Shown in pieces: positions 1 to 9,920 of a stretch of DNA of 64,000 nucleotides; the stretch's first letter is position 1, and the number at the start of each line of letters is the position of its first letter. The translations under genes and the position numbers were made by a program. Under the pieces are notes generated by a model, which ran no database searches, was not told the DNA's origin, and was given only the letters and a program-made list of their open reading frames with translations. Source of the stretch: Dacryopinax spathularia (lineage: Eukaryota; Basidiomycota; Dacrymycetes; Dacrymycetales; Dacrymycetaceae); NCBI GenBank assembly GCA_037974965.1, contig JBBPFI010000001.1, positions 2,976,001 to 3,040,000 of the forward strand, in the 5' to 3' direction.

Positions 1-2
1 GT

Positions 3-1580
3 CGTCGTCGGCAAGCCGCTTCCGGGCACGGAGGAGGAGCGCATGAGGATGGGATCTTCCCGCCTAGCCCGCCGTTGAGGCAGATCGAGCGGCTTGAAGC
101 GCTTTCGAAGTTGCCACCGCTTGTTACGGCTAGGAATGTGGGATCGGAGAACTCTCTGGAGAGAGGGGAGAAGGACGACTTCCACGACGACGAGCTGGAT
201 CACCTGGAGTACGTGAAAGGAGCTGAGCATGCGAGGTATGCTGCGAAAGACAAAGACCTTCCTCCTCCTCCGCCGGCATACGACAGCCCCCTCCAGCGCA
301 GACCAACGCTGCATGGAGAGCTCGAGCGAGCTATCCTCACGCTCGGCCGGGTTCTTTCGGATACAGCACTTGTCCGGCTGCCGAGCTTACGATCTTCTTC
401 TCGCCCGCCGATGCAGGAGCAAGCGAGGTCCGAGCCAGCTTTGCCGGCGCAGGCGGTGTTGAGGAACGTGCAGAGGAAACCTGTTCCTCCTCTCATGGGT
501 GGCAAACGAGTCTCATTCTCCGTCCCGCATCCAACGCCTCGTCTAGCGCATGCTGAGCCGCTCTCCTACCAGCATTACCAACCACAACCCGTGGCACCGC
601 GAGCAACCGTTCATGCAGCGAGCTACTGCTCCTCTTCGACGACAAGGGTAGACGATACCGTCTATGCCACGCCGCTCGAGTCCCCCTCGTATACTTTACC
701 ACTCAAGACGCCTGCTTACGGACTGGAAGCGCTAGGCGAGCAGTTCAGGGCGGAGAGGGAGATAGAACATGAGAGACAGGAGGGGTACTTTTACCCTGCT
801 GCCGCCCCAGCTCCATTCCTGCCTGTCGTCGCCGCTCCTAGTCGCGCACCTACCCCAGCTGCTCCAATAACAATGACACGAGCGACTCCGCCTCCCTGGT
901 CCCGCCCGCCGAGTACGACACCGGTATATCACACTCCGTATAGCGCACCACCTGGTCCGCCCCCTGCTCCTCCTGCTTTGTCTGCGAACCCAGTTTACGC
1001 ACCATGCTCGGGGCAGAGGAAGACGCCTGCTCTGCCCGAGATTAGGAGTCCAACGCCGATCGATATGGCTCAGCTGCAGCATCAGAATCAGCATCACTAC
1101 GTGCCCTCGACCCAGCCCGTACAGCCCGTGCGGCACGCATGCCAGCATCACGTTCCTCTGCCAGCCTCGGACCTGGTTCGACAGCCCGATACGGCTTGCG
1201 GCTGCTCATCTCACGGTACAGCACCGACTGGGATGGAGCAAGCTAGGCATGTACCGCCAGAGCAGAGATATCCGGTCGAGCCGGTCGAGAGATATTCGCC
1301 ACCCGGGGTTGGCGGGTGTAGTGCTCATCATTCGCAACCTCAACCACAACAGCCGCAGCTAGCACAATCGCATCCGTCTGCATATCAGGCCCAACCGGCA
1401 TACCAGCCTCATCCGCCGGTTCGGACGCTGACTCCTCTTTCCCGCCCTACATCAGGTATACAGTATGCCCCAGGGGCCGGGGCGCATAATGGCTGCGCCT
1501 GCCCGGCACATTCTTACTCGCAAGAGCCGATGGGAGTATCAGAACATGGTGGGATGTATGGGCCTAGGAGATTGACATGA
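3..1580 (+). CDS. Proline/glutamine/histidine-rich protein, 3' part only
   Basis: The reading frame is already open at base 3 and stays open to a TGA at 1578-1580, so this is the C-terminal part (about 525 codons) of a gene that begins upstream of the window; the first ATG in the window need not be a start. I do not recognise a family. The first 70 codons are charged (clusters of Glu, Asp and Lys). The rest is low complexity: long Pro/Ala/Ser/Thr stretches, then Gln/His-rich runs with scattered Cys-containing motifs such as ACGCSSHG and GCACPAHS. No membrane segment, zinc finger or enzyme motif is evident. Such a composition fits a disordered regulatory or scaffold tail. No intron is needed in the visible part. 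The open frame and codon use make it very likely coding; function unknown. Confidence 0.7.
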   Translation, partial: RRRQAASGHGGGAHEDGIFPPSPPLRQIERLEALSKLPPLVTARNVGSENSLERGEKDDFHDDELDHLEYVKGAEHARYAAKDKDLPPPPPAYDSPLQRRPTLHGELERAILTLGRVLSDTALVRLPSLRSSSRPPMQEQARSEPALPAQAVLRNVQRKPVPPLMGGKRVSFSVPHPTPRLAHAEPLSYQHYQPQPVAPRATVHAASYCSSSTTRVDDTVYATPLESPSYTLPLKTPAYGLEALGEQFRAEREIEHERQEGYFYPAAAPAPFLPVVAAPSRAPTPAAPITMTRATPPPWSRPPSTTPVYHTPYSAPPGPPPAPPALSANPVYAPCSGQRKTPALPEIRSPTPIDMAQLQHQNQHHYVPSTQPVQPVRHACQHHVPLPASDLVRQPDTACGCSSHGTAPTGMEQARHVPPEQRYPVEPVERYSPPGVGGCSAHHSQPQPQQPQLAQSHPSAYQAQPAYQPHPPVRTLTPLSRPTSGIQYAPGAGAHNGCACPAHSYSQEPMGVSEHGGMYGPRRLT

Positions 1581-1945
1581 CGCATATCGGCGTAGTTGCG
1601 TTGCGAAAGGACTTTCGGAATTGCTGAAGTCGGGAAAGTAAACATGCGTAGAAACACATGGACGGGAGGCGATATCATGTAGCATGCACATGCACTGTAG
1701 CATAGAAAAGAAGGTTGCCGGGTAGGAACATAATCATAATCGACGTTCTTTCTCTCCGAATGCGAGGGCGGACACGTTTTACTGGCAAATAGGTTTGAAT
1801 ATTAAGCTTGCTACGAGACCACAACAACGAAAGAAAGGTATTGCGACAACAACAAAAGGGGTATAAGTATATTGCACGGGCGCGGTCCCTCCGACATTCC
1901 GTCGAATCCGGACAAACACGCCCGCACGTTTTTGACGAACAGTAC
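1581..1945. other. Convergent intergenic region
   Basis: Spacer between the 3' ends of the proline-rich gene (+) and the secreted-protein gene (-). It should hold both terminators. I see no further gene. Confidence 0.5.
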
Positions 1946-2953
1946 CTAGAGGAGCGCAAACACCGCTGCTACTGCGCCGATAAGAAGCCCAGCCCCAGGG
2001 ACGATGCCGCGCATCGCCCCGCTCGCGGGAGTCGCGCTTGGGCTAGAAGACGGGATATTCCCAGCCGGGACTGAGTGCGAGGTCGTGCTGGGCGAAGCGG
2101 ACGGGAAGGACTGAGATGCCGGGATGGTGGATGTAGTGCTCGAGGAGGTGCTCGAGCTGGTCGAGGTGCTGGTCGTGCTCGTGCTTGATGAGGATGAGGT
2201 GGAGCTGCTCGTCGAGGAGGTCGTACCGGCTACCAGGGCGGTGTTGCCCGATGCGCTGTTTACGAGTTAGTACTGGTGGAATAAGAGGAGGTAGTAGGAA
2301 GAAAAGGGGACGAACCTCGCGCTCACCCCCGACAGGACAAACGCATCAATCGTGATCTGTCCATACGTCCCATGCCTATCGTCGAACTGGTTGGAGATCT
2401 TAACCGTATGGATGCCCATGTCCAGCTGCGTAGAGTAAAGGACGACGGGAGGGTCGTTCCCCGTTGAACTCGTGTTGAGCGCGTCGACCGTAGCGGACTG
2501 GGGGTTGGAGCCGTCGCAGTCGAAGCAGATTGTGTAGAGGCCGGCGTCGGACCGCTGGAAGCCGTACCATGCGAAGCCGGAGCTGTGATGTTTGGTCAGT
2601 ATGATGGTCCTTGGTGGCTAAGAAGGGGAAGGGAGTAGACGTACGCTGCGACCGGGAACGTCCAGGTTGCTGTGGCTTGCGCGACGCCCGAGCCGGGGTC
2701 GCTCGTGTTTCCCGACAGGGCGGTGAAGTGGAACGTTCCGTTATAGGCGTCCAGGTTGGCAGCGCTGGGGAAGAGTGCCCATTCCCCTGCGGGTTCGTAG
2801 TCGATCCCCCTGCCCGTCGTTGTCAGCCGAAAGATTTAGCAAGGATAGAGGAAGGACGCACGGGTCGGTGTCATCGTACACCAGCTGGTCCTGAGCCCGA
2901 GCGGTGCTCGCGAGAGCAAGGAAAGCAGCGAAAGCAGCAGCAGAGGAGAGCAT
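1946..2953 (-). CDS. Secreted, probably GPI-anchored surface protein with beta-sandwich-like domain
   Basis: Four exons on the minus strand: 2862-2953, 2645-2809, 2316-2582 and 1946-2255; lengths sum to 278 codons including the stop (277 aa). Each intron has GT/AG ends. The N terminus is a clean signal peptide (MLSSAAAFAAFLALASTARA, then QDQ). A folded part of about 165 residues follows, with Trp/Tyr/Phe-rich strands and motifs such as ATWTFP, ICFDCDGS and ITIDAFVLSG, resembling the extracellular lectin-like or galactose-binding-like domains common in agaricomycete surface proteins. A Ser/Thr-rich stalk comes next, with long runs of S and T suited to O-mannosylation. The last 20 residues are hydrophobic after a small-residue site (ATPASGAM), typical of a GPI signal. 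Probably cell-wall or plasma-membrane exposed; ligand unknown. Exon structure is well supported, function is inference. Confidence 0.8.
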
Positions 2954-3405
2954 TGTTCAAGCGAGCGTCGGGAGAGAGACTGGTCGACAGTCCTAAGCAG
3001 AGAGAGACGACGAGAGAGAGGCAAGAAAAGTCCTCAAACGATTGAAACGCGACCTCCCCCTCTTATTCATATAGTCGTCGCGTCCCCCGTTTGTATCGAG
3101 TCGCAATCCAATTCATCGCCTCATCTCGAACAGCGCTGAGCACCCGCATCAAAGTTCTGAGAGACCCTGGAGGTCGGGGAGAAGAAGGAACAAGGGAAGT
3201 TCGACGAGGTTCCTTGGTTCCGGCGTTTCGTCTTTCCCCCCTCTTTCCCCCTCAACTCGGACCGCGGCTGGGCTGTGAGACTTGATGCACACATTATTAC
3301 ACCAAGAAGTACAGCACCAGTTTTTCCAAGATTAGGACGATACTACTGTATCGGTTGAGGTCTGGACACTCAGCCGGCCGCGGGGATGAGACGCGGATCT
3401 ATCTA
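2954..3405. promoter_or_regulatory. Upstream region of the secreted-protein gene
   Basis: About 450 bp between the secreted-protein start and the first tandem repeat unit; presumably contains its promoter. No second gene is visible. Confidence 0.4.
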
Positions 3406-4688
3406 TAAGTTAAGGCTAGGGGAAAAAAGCGATGCAGAAACCGCGCGTGGCTGCCATGTGGCCACGCCACGTGGCAGCCGGAAGCAAAAACCCCGCGCGC
3501 GCATCCGGGCTAGGGACCAAGCTAGAAAAAAGGGTTAGGGTCCTGGGGGGCTTAAGAATGTACTTATTATTAGTGTTTGGGCGGAAATTGTGAAAATAAA
3601 TTAGGAAACATGTAATATAGAGTTAAATAAGCATACAAAACATTGTGCAAACTAAATACATTAGGATAAACTCATGCAAATGTAGTAGATCATATGATAC
3701 TGAGTGATTTTGGACAGGAATTGGGGAACAGGAAATGGGGTGCCGGGAAGTGCAGATGTGAAACCCACTTGCTCGGGCTACCTTCTTAAGCGGGCCCTGG
3801 ACATCGTCCTGCTGCTCAAAGCACAGGATCATATTTTCCCCTGATTTGCTAAATAAACACTCTGGGATCAAAAGACTTGGCATAGTGATTGGGTAACAGG
3901 GTAATGGAGGTAGGAGATGTGAAACACATGGGAGACAGGGATGTGGGGATGGGGGGACGGGAGATGGGAGACAAAAGAGAGGAGACAGGCAATGGGACAT
4001 GGGACATGGGACACGGGACACAGTACACAGTACACAGTACACAGTACATGGGAGACGGGAGACGGGAGACGGGAGACGGGAGACGGGGGACGGGAGACGG
4101 GAGACGGGGGCTTATTGGGAGATAGGTGGATTAAGGGAAAAGGAGGAAAAGTCGCAAGACACAGTAGATGCGGAGAATTAAGGGAAAATGAGGTTCTATC
4201 AGAAGGGAAATCCCCCTTATCATGGAGTGGAGCATTTTCCAAAGCAAGAAGTTGATTATCGGAAGGAGGAAGAGTCATGAAAGAGGAAGTTACTCGAGAT
4301 GAGCCACCATGAACAGGCAGTTATTTACGCCACGTACAATGCCGTATCCAAGGGTAGAGGATTTTACGAGCAAAGCACGGCAGAGGTGTGCATGCATGAG
4401 CCTGAGAGACATAAGCCACCTAAAGAGTAATCTACCACTATTCTTGCTCAGTTAGCTGATTCACTTTGCATACTTGACAAATACCACCATGCGCCACCGG
4501 AGCGCAGCAGAGGTGTGCAAGCATGGACCTGAAAGAAATAATCTACCTAAAAGGAAAATTTACAATTGGATGGTTAGCTAACTTATCTTGCATACTTAAT
4601 GACTTAAGTGGAATTGCTAAATAAAAAGGGAAATTGGCAGAAAAATCACATTGAGGAACGATGAGCGAAGCGAGACGGGTTAACCTCG
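3406..4688 (+). repeat. Tandem repeat unit A (1.28 kb)
   Basis: First of two head-to-tail units. It begins TAAGTTAAGG and ends just before the next TAAGTTAAGG at 4689. Landmarks in order: a hairpin near 3449-3479 (GGCTGCCATGTGGC / GCCACGTGGCAGCC); a GGGTTAGGGTC block; an AT-rich region with AACATGTAATATAGAG; a 7-bp minisatellite of four ACACAGT copies (4018-4045) followed by eight GGGAGAC-type copies (4050-4105); and an internal degenerate duplication of about 130 bp near 4380-4610. Reading frames across it are products of the 7-bp array and are not genes. No transposase, terminal inverted repeats or target-site duplication are evident, so the family is unknown. Confidence 0.8.
4018..4105 (+). 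repeat. 7-bp minisatellites (ACACAGT)4 and (GGGAGAC)8
   Basis: Two adjacent arrays, both with a 7-bp period: four perfect ACACAGT copies, a four-base linker, then eight GGGAGAC copies, one with an A-to-G change. They lie inside unit A. Confidence 0.9.
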
Positions 4689-6105
4689 TAAGTTAAGGAA
4701 AACCGGGTCAAGGCGATGCAGAAACCGCGCGTGGCTGCCACGTTCTAGCGCCACGTGGCAGCGGAAGCAAATCCGCCCGGGGCGCGCCTGCTGGCTAGGG
4801 ACCAGGCCAAAAAAATGGGTTAGGGTCTTGGGGGCCTTAAGCAGACACTTAATTAGTAGGGTTTTTGCGCAAATTGTAAAATAAATTAGAAAACATGTAA
4901 TATAGAGTTAAATAAGCATGCAAAACATTGTGCAAACTAAATATAGAATAAACTCATGCAAATGTAGTAGATAATATGATACTGAGCAATTTTGGACAGG
5001 AATTGGGGAACAGGAAATGGAGTGCCGTGAAGTGCAGATGTGAAACCCACTTGCTCGGGCTACCTTCTTAAGCTGGCCCTGGACATTGTCCTGCTGCTCA
5101 AAGCATGGGATCATATTTACCCCTGATTTGCTAAATAAACACTATGGGATCAAAAGACTTGGCATAGTGATTGGGTAAAAGGGTAATGGAGGTAGGAGAT
5201 GTGAAACACATGGGAAACAGGGATATGGGATGGGGGGATGGGAGATTGGAGACAAGAGACGGGAGACAGGCAATGGGACATGGGACATGGGAGAAGGGAC
5301 ACGGGAGACGGGAGACGGGAGACGGGAGACGGGAGACGGGAGACGGGAGACGGGAGACGGGAGACGGGAGACGGGAGACGGGAGACGGGAGACGGGAGAC
5401 GGGAGACGGGAGACGGGAGACGGGAGACGGGAGACGGGAGACGGGAGATGGGAGACGGGAGACGGGAGACGGGAGACGGGAGACGGGAGACGGGAGACAG
5501 GAGGATTGGGGAAAAGGGGCTTATTGGCAGATAGGTGGATTAAGGGAAAAGGGGGAAAAGTCGCAAGACACAGTAACTGCGGAGAATTAAGGGAAAATGA
5601 GGTTCTGTCAGAATGGAAATCCTCCTTATCATGGAGTGGAGCATTTTCTGATGCAAGAAGTCGATCATGAGAAGGAGGAAGAGTCATGAAAGAGGAAGTT
5701 ACTTAAGATAAATCACCAAGAACAGGCAGTTATTTACGCCACATACAATGTTCTATCCAAGGGTAGGGGATTTTACGAGCAAAGCACAGCAGAGGTGTGT
5801 ATGCATGAGCCTGGGAGACATAAGCTACCTAAAGAGTAATCTACCACTATTCTTGCTCAGTTAGCTGATTCACTTTGCATACTTGACAAATACCACCATG
5901 CGCCACCGGAGCGCAGCGGAGGTGTGCAAGCATGGACCTGAAAGAAATAATAACCCTAAAAGAAGATTTACATTACAATTGGATGGTTAGCCAACTTACC
6001 TTGCATGCTTAACTAATGACTTAAGTGGAATTGCTCAAGAAAAAGGGAAACCGACAAAAAAATCACATTGAGGAACGATGAGCGAAGCGAGACGGGCTAA
6101 CCTCG
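4689..6105 (+). repeat. Tandem repeat unit B (1.42 kb)
   Basis: Second unit, collinear with unit A from the TAAGTTAAGG start to the CGAGACGGGCTAACCTCG end, with scattered substitutions and small indels, so the duplication is not brand new. The 134-bp size difference is explained mainly by the GGGAGAC array (28 copies here, 8 in unit A). The palindrome near the start and the internal ~130-bp duplication are both present. Non-coding as far as I can see. Confidence 0.8.
5303..5498 (+). repeat. (GGGAGAC)28 minisatellite
   Basis: Twenty-eight in-register copies of a purine-rich 7-mer, with a single GGGAGAT variant. All three plus-strand frames stay open and yield artificial GDGRRET-type repeat proteins. 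Confidence 0.95.
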
Positions 6106-6695
6106 TTGAATTGATGGCGGTCGGGAAGATGACTGAATTGGCCCTGCTTCACGTGGATTCTGGGTTCTGTGTTCGGGCAATGCCATCCACCGCATCGCCA
6201 CGCTCCCTCGTACCTTGCCGACGAACGACAACGACCTTCCATAACCTCGAAAGGAAGTGATTATGGGAAAATTGGTGGTTGTATGAAGGAAATTGATGTG
6301 TATAGCCTTATCGACAATATGAGTTCGAGCTGTGTTACTGTGAAGATTGATGATTGGTGCTGAGGTTCTGACGAACGGCGGAAGGCGGAACGTTCTTCCG
6401 CAAGCGGTTGTATGCGGTTGTAGTTCACCGCCTAGGACGATGGGCTCCCGTGTTTGGGCTATGGTGCGACCAACCAGACCGTACTATCTTTAGATGCTGT
6501 CCAGGTGATGCATCGGTCGTCGTACTCCGCCTTCATCAGCTTAAGTATGTCGCCATTCCAGTTAACAACTCCAAACAGCCAGATATATGCGCGGAAAGGT
6601 CGTTCAATTGCACAGAAGTTATTGATAGATACAGTATTGTCATCCCTACATCATTTCATCCCCCACCGCCTCGTCCATCAAGCATCGAAGCTCGC
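6106..6695. other. Intergenic, no gene seen
   Basis: Between repeat unit B and the stop codon of the small minus-strand gene. I see short open frames only. Confidence 0.4.
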
Positions 6696-7056
6696 TCAGT
6701 GGCTCTTAACATCGGACTTCGCCTTCTCAGCCTGCAACTGCGCCTCCGTCAACTTCTCCTTAGCACCCGCAGCAGCCTGGGGCGCCTTCTCCTGTGCAGT
6801 GCCTAACGTCTCCTTCACAGACTCAGCGGCATTCTGAGCGCTCTCGAGCCCGGAAGCGAGTGTACGGCCTGCGGCTTTGTCGACCTGCGTTCTCGGGTTA
6901 GCTACTGTTCGATAAGGTAGTGGATGGGATGGGGCAACGCACCTCCTTAACGGTCTCCTTCACCTTCCCAGCGATCGTCTCCGCCCGAGCGGGGCGAGTA
7001 GTGCTCAACAGCCTCGCCTGGCGAGGAACAGCGCGTGCGATCTGGCGAGTGAACAT
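6696..7056 (-). CDS. Small mitochondrial-type, LEA-like helical protein (100 aa)
   Basis: Two exons: 6943-7056 (38 codons) and 6696-6884 (62 codons plus stop), separated by a 58-bp intron with a GTGCGT donor and CGCAG acceptor, phase 0. The N terminus (MFTRQIARAVPRQARLLSTT) is basic, hydroxylated and lacks acidic residues, as in a mitochondrial presequence. The remainder is an amphipathic helix rich in Ala, Lys and Glu, with repeated VKET/AKEK-type segments like those of late-embryogenesis-abundant or prohibitin-regulated small stress proteins. It ends KSDVKSH. No catalytic motif. Similar short proteins are common and poorly characterised in basidiomycetes; a matrix or inner-membrane stress role is inference. 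The start is the only in-frame ATG that gives the presequence. Confidence 0.72.
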
Positions 7057-9920
7057 CGTGACGGTTCGTGTATGCGTGTGTTTTGGTTGTGAGTTGCAGG
7101 GCTTTTTGGCTTTTGGTATGCGGTCGTTTATCCTTCACCGTGCAGACAGGTTCAGTGGGTATTTAAGGCCCTCCAACGACAGAGAGCGAGAGATGAGCGG
7201 GCCATGACGTCTTTCGGCCTCTTTTGGAGTGGGAGCCTTCGCGAAAGAGTCGAGGAGAGGGACAAGCTTCGTGCACGGGCGCTGATGTCATGGCCTCGTC
7301 CTTTCAATTGGACGCGGCAAGGTGCGGCTCGGCGTTAGGGAGGTTAGGGGATTGTCGGCGATAGAAGGGGCATTGTTTACTTGGCATTCCAGGCGCGATG
7401 CCTGCGCTACAATTTCTGACCTCGACGGCTTTATGGGTGTTTACTGCCTCCAGTCTCTACGGGAGGCTCTGCCAGGACAACAGTGTACTGATGAGCCTCC
7501 AGGGAATGCAATCTAGAGGCTAGGTGGAGATCATCATGTTGCATTCCCTAGCAACCCATAACATTCCGATCGACACTTCCCGCCGATCCCACTGAATACG
7601 ACGTCCGAACAGCGAATCCAGTCTGACAGCGCAACTCGCCAAAATTCTTGAGTAAACAACGCCTGGTTGCATGAGGAGGACGCGAAATGGAGATGTGAGG
7701 ATCCATCAAGTGTGTCGGTGGGATGTGAAGTTGAGCCTAGTGACAGGAGGTGCTTGCGGTCAACGAACGTGCGCGCGAACGTTGCGCTCTACGAGCTCAT
7801 TGCAGCCATAATAACATGAAGGACACTTGCATTCTTTTAGAGAGGCGACAGGCTTCTCCTAATCGCCGGCGAAAATATAGCGCATCTCTGAAATTCAACG
7901 TAAAACTTCAGAACAATAAGCAACAAGCGCCCACTCATGCCCATCCTCCCCATCGAGCTTCTCGCAGGCCAGGGCAAAGCTGTACAGGCCCACCTCTCAA
8001 GCACGCATGCGCACACGCGTTCCTATGCGACCCAGGTGTGGCACAACGAGCGGCTGAGCGTGATTGCAGTCACGCAGGCCGACCCCGAATAAGAATGCCA
8101 CTGCTCAGCCTTCGTTTACTTCCGCTTGGTTAGGGCTTCATCTCGCATCGCACAAGCCCTGCTCGTCGTGGTTGGTTGCTTGTTGTCTCGATCTGCTTGC
8201 TGGTTTTCACCGCTGTGTATTTCTGTGATGCTGTCTGTCACCTTTATCTCCTGTGCCTTTGGGAGGGGGAATCTGCCGCAGCTAAGGCTGTCAGGATAGC
8301 GCTTCTTGCGCTACATCCCATCAGGAGTCCATGCAGACCAAACATCGGTCGTCATCCTGAGCAGCGGCCACAACCACTCCGCAGCCCTTGCTACGCCTCC
8401 TTCTCTCTCTTCCTCCACGCCATCCTAATGTGAAGAATCCAATGCCAAAGCTATGACAGTGCGCCCAAGTTTTTCTCCTTTTCCGAGTCGCCTTTTCTAA
8501 CCCAGGCTCTGCAAGCAGATTTTCAGGGGTTGACAAACCTGCTCCTGACGGGAATGCGGCGTACGGCCTAAAGAGGAGGCCTCTCACTGCTTCCCACGCG
8601 CGGTGGGATAGAGTGGGATGGCTCGTCTGCGGGCTGGATGTCTTGTGCTCGTTCTGGTGCAGGGTGTGGTTCATCGTTGGATGGATGCTCGCACTGGCTG
8701 CTCCGGAGCAATCTGCCTGCTTGTCATCCGTTCGCGATGCGTCATCAGCTCTTCCACCTCCGACGACGACACCCACTGCTGGGATCTCATTGGAGGCCAC
8801 GTCTTGTGGAGAAGGTCCGTGAGAGGTGGATGCTGTCGCCTTTTCCGACGCTGTACCTTATCTGCTGCGCTTGGTGGTCTGAGCAGATCTGAAACGCCTC
8901 TACATCCCTTCCGCGATGACAAGGCCTACGGGAGGTGGAGACACGGTGTGATTACATGGCTATCAGGAGGCGTACGGTGCGCATTGCAATATTTTCTGTT
9001 CTTTGCGCCTCATTGACCTGCAATCAGCATATCCGGAGGGGATGAGGTGTCGCCGCGCAACGCGGGCGTCACTCCATGCTACTCTACAGGAGGTAGAGTA
9101 ACTGACGCGCTAGGGATGTTGTTGATCGGTGCGTCCTATCCCGGCTACAATGTGTATGCCTCTGATGATATTCTTCACTGCAAGGCACCGCATATTGCGA
9201 GCTCAAGGCATTTCCCAGTGATCCAGCTGTGCTGCCCGGCTATATATCGTCGTCTGCAATGTCACGGCTTGGCAGGCTCGACGTTTATCAGCTCCGACGA
9301 CTGCCTGAACATGGCTACGGCGGAACGGCCTATTTCCTCCATGAAGACCAACATGTCGCCTTTTCGCCCGATATGGCAACTCTGTCGGCCAGGACATGCT
9401 CGCTGAGCAGAACGTGACGCGGATGATCAGTAGCGGCTGATCTGGAGGTGGGGTTACCAAACTGTAAGTATCGGTCATTTCCGGTAAGATGATCTCGTTC
9501 AACCAATACTTTCGGATAGGTAGTAGATTCTCGGACACTGACCGTTCCAGCTTGCTGCCCTCGCCGCAGAACTTCCGCCTGCTGCTCAGAAGGGCCGCAG
9601 GCCGAAACGTTGGCCAAGGATTTCCTTATAGGGTCCTCTCACCGTCATCACGGACGCGTCGGGAAGGAAGCAGACGTGTTGAGATGCTTCCGTTAGAGAG
9701 GGTGATCATCTGAGTCCGAACACGATGCAAGTCGGAAGCAAACCTCTGCCGGCCTACGCCCCGCCCCTCCAAGCGTGGTCGTCGTCGCCGTCGTCGCCCG
9801 GTGGTGCCCCGTTCGAGCGCTGCATAGACGGGCACCGCACATCATCACCGAATTCTGTAACCCCCCCTTCCCCTGCCTTCCTTCCATCCTTGCTGGCCTC
9901 GGTCTCCTGCGTAGGATGAT
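7057..9920. other. Gene-poor stretch without a supportable gene
   Basis: About 2.9 kb. The longest frame is a 159-codon minus-strand ORF at 8321-8800 whose translation has no recognisable domain and no convincing splice partners. An 11-bp inverted repeat (AGGGAATGCAA / TTGCATTCCCT) lies at 7501-7511 and 7539-7549. The right end should hold the EPL1 promoter and the left end that of the small mitochondrial gene. Part may be decayed repeat or gene sequence, but I cannot name it. Confidence 0.45.

Noticed and set aside
3449-3479. Hairpin near the start of the tandem unit considered as a Helitron 3' end
   Set aside because: The hairpin-to-CTAG distance (about 30 bp on the minus strand) is too long for the usual arrangement, and no Rep/helicase sequence is present.
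3528-3540. TTAGGG-like motif suggesting telomere proximity
   Set aside because: Only a single GGGTTAGGG occurs per unit, no array, and normal housekeeping genes lie on both sides.
5142-5687. Repetitive frames encoding SPVSRLP- or GDGRRET-type repeat proteins on both strands
   Set aside because: They are translations of the 7-bp GGGAGAC array, whose period leaves all frames open; not evidence of a gene.
8321-8800. A 159-codon minus-strand ORF
   Set aside because: No recognisable domain, no good splice partners, and weak start context; left as unassigned.
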